The notes beneath the pieces were generated by a model. The model was not told where the DNA came from, ran no database searches, and saw only the letters and a list, made by a program, of their open reading frames with translations. Position numbers and translations under genes: made by a program. Positions 63,559-64,000 of a stretch of 64,000 nt of DNA are shown piece after piece. Positions within the stretch are counted from its first letter, which is position 1; each line of letters opens with the position of its first letter. Where the stretch lies: contig NZ_QCXX01000003.1 of NCBI RefSeq assembly GCF_003071065.1, positions 822,687 through 886,686 on the forward strand. Reading direction: 5' to 3'. This DNA comes from Sphingobacterium athyrii. Its GTDB lineage: Bacteria > Bacteroidota > Bacteroidia > Sphingobacteriales > Sphingobacteriaceae.

Positions 63559-63783
63559 ATGGCATGGTTTTCATTAACTGGCCCTAATGCTTCTCATCCC
63601 GACAGCTATACATTACAAGGATCTCAGCCAACCTGCCCTGGTACAGAACGCATCTGTGCTATTCAGGCGAATGCTGACGGTAACAATAAGCCGATTATCA
63701 CGACTGCGCTATATGCGGAAATGGTGGATGCTTTAGATACCCAAACTCCTTCAGCTAATGTAAAGCTTAAGGATAGAGCTTAG
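63559..63783 (+). CDS. Small conserved Sphingobacteriaceae protein
   Basis: The 74-residue product starts MAWFSLTGPNASHPDSYTLQ, includes CPGTERICAIQANADGNNKP and ends NVKLKDRA. This layout recurs in small Sphingobacterium/Pedobacter proteins of unknown function. No signal peptide. A terminator follows. Confidence 0.6.
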   Translation: MAWFSLTGPNASHPDSYTLQGSQPTCPGTERICAIQANADGNNKPIITTALYAEMVDALDTQTPSANVKLKDRA

Positions 63784-63813
63784 GACAATGGAAATAGGCG
63801 ATCGCCAATTGTG

Positions 63814-63840
63814 AAAGGGTACGGTTGCTTCCGTACCCTT
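63814..63840 (+). terminator. Terminator between convergent genes
   Basis: AAGGGTACGG and CCGTACCCTT form a 10-bp stem around TTGCTT, 30 bp after the stop at 63783. Confidence 0.8.
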
Positions 63841-63846
63841 AATTCA

Positions 63847-64000
63847 TTATATCTGTGCTACTTCTTCGATCACAAATGCAGGAAAATCAGCATACCCCTC
63901 TTCCAAAAAACAACCGTACCGCCGTAGCTGTTCATTCAGTTCTTCCAGTGTATCATAAGTACCGATATCCATGGGAATATCAGCTTGTTTCTGATCGGAC
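63847..64000 (-). CDS. C-terminal end of a small protein gene (cut by window edge)
   Basis: The frame on the minus strand runs from the window edge to a TAA at 63847-63849 and reads MDIGTYDTLEELNEQLRRYG and FLEEGYADFPAFVIEEVAQI. It is 51 residues, ending here; the start is outside. No family recognised. Confidence 0.5.
   Translation of the reverse strand, partial: SDQKQADIPMDIGTYDTLEELNEQLRRYGCFLEEGYADFPAFVIEEVAQI

Noticed and set aside
1..64000. CRISPR arrays
   Set aside because: No regularly spaced short direct repeats with unique spacers were seen; the repeated spacers at 38-53 kb are too long and each follows a gene.

Overview
The window looks like a chromosomal segment from a Bacteroidota species, most likely Sphingobacterium or a close relative in the Sphingobacteriaceae. 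The reasons are a SusC/SusD pair with its own FecI/FecR-type sigma/anti-sigma couple, TAnnTTTG/TTTG promoters, Bacteroidota-specific families (DUF5675, ISAon1-type transposase, VGINT-type exported proteins), and A+T-rich spacers. From about 56.9 kb the DNA becomes visibly more G+C-rich. No rRNA gene, intact tRNA gene or CRISPR array was seen.

Layout. 0-5.4 kb: a cut-off AraC regulator, a Crp/Fnr regulator, a YdhR-like monooxygenase, a PLP aminotransferase, a small membrane protein and an EamA transporter. 5.4-10.7 kb: a membrane TPR/HTH regulator divergent from exported VGINT-type proteins (two intact, one degraded), with repeated ATGTAATAC operator-like boxes between them, then two small HTH proteins. 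10.7-20.3 kb: a starch-utilisation-type locus read leftward, ECF sigma, FecR anti-sigma, SusC, SusD and a lipoprotein metzincin-like protease with a discoidin-like tail. 20.3-25.2 kb: a decay zone (broken MBL hydrolase, terpene synthase, AraC and PIN genes, and a small holin-like gene) with an ATP-grasp gene and a Crp/Fnr-SDR pair.

25.6-38.2 kb is a 12.6-kb integrative element bounded by 94-bp direct repeats that carry the 3' tail of a tRNA, probably tRNA-Ser, and its terminator. It encodes a tyrosine recombinase, a helicase-like protein, a RadC-type JAB protein and two conserved element proteins. Its cargo looks defensive: a TIR protein, and a DUF4747-like protein paired with a 4-TM protein. 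Two structured non-coding regions are also present.

38.4-41.9 kb and 49.9-53.3 kb hold small cargo genes (SUKH, TfoX-like, propeller, LRR, ankyrin) separated by palindromic spacers. In the first stretch, each gene unit has a short upstream box that matches the reverse complement of its own downstream box. That is the rule for integron gene cassettes, but no integron integrase is visible, so this resembles a CALIN. Between them lie a Tet-like MFS exporter, AraC regulators, a CPBP protease, GlcG and SDR genes. 48.7-56.5 kb is an orphan immunity-gene island (Imm11-like pair, SUKH, GAD/DUF1851 paralogues, an Imm51/DUF1851 chimera and a broken deaminase toxin tail).

56.9-64 kb: a phage-like four-gene operon (FnIII-like protein, DUF5675, two tiny overlapping membrane ORFs; the last two have a degraded second copy at 22 kb), an excisionase-like HTH, a membrane regulator with a LytTR-like tail, an AraC regulator and small Sphingobacterium-type proteins.
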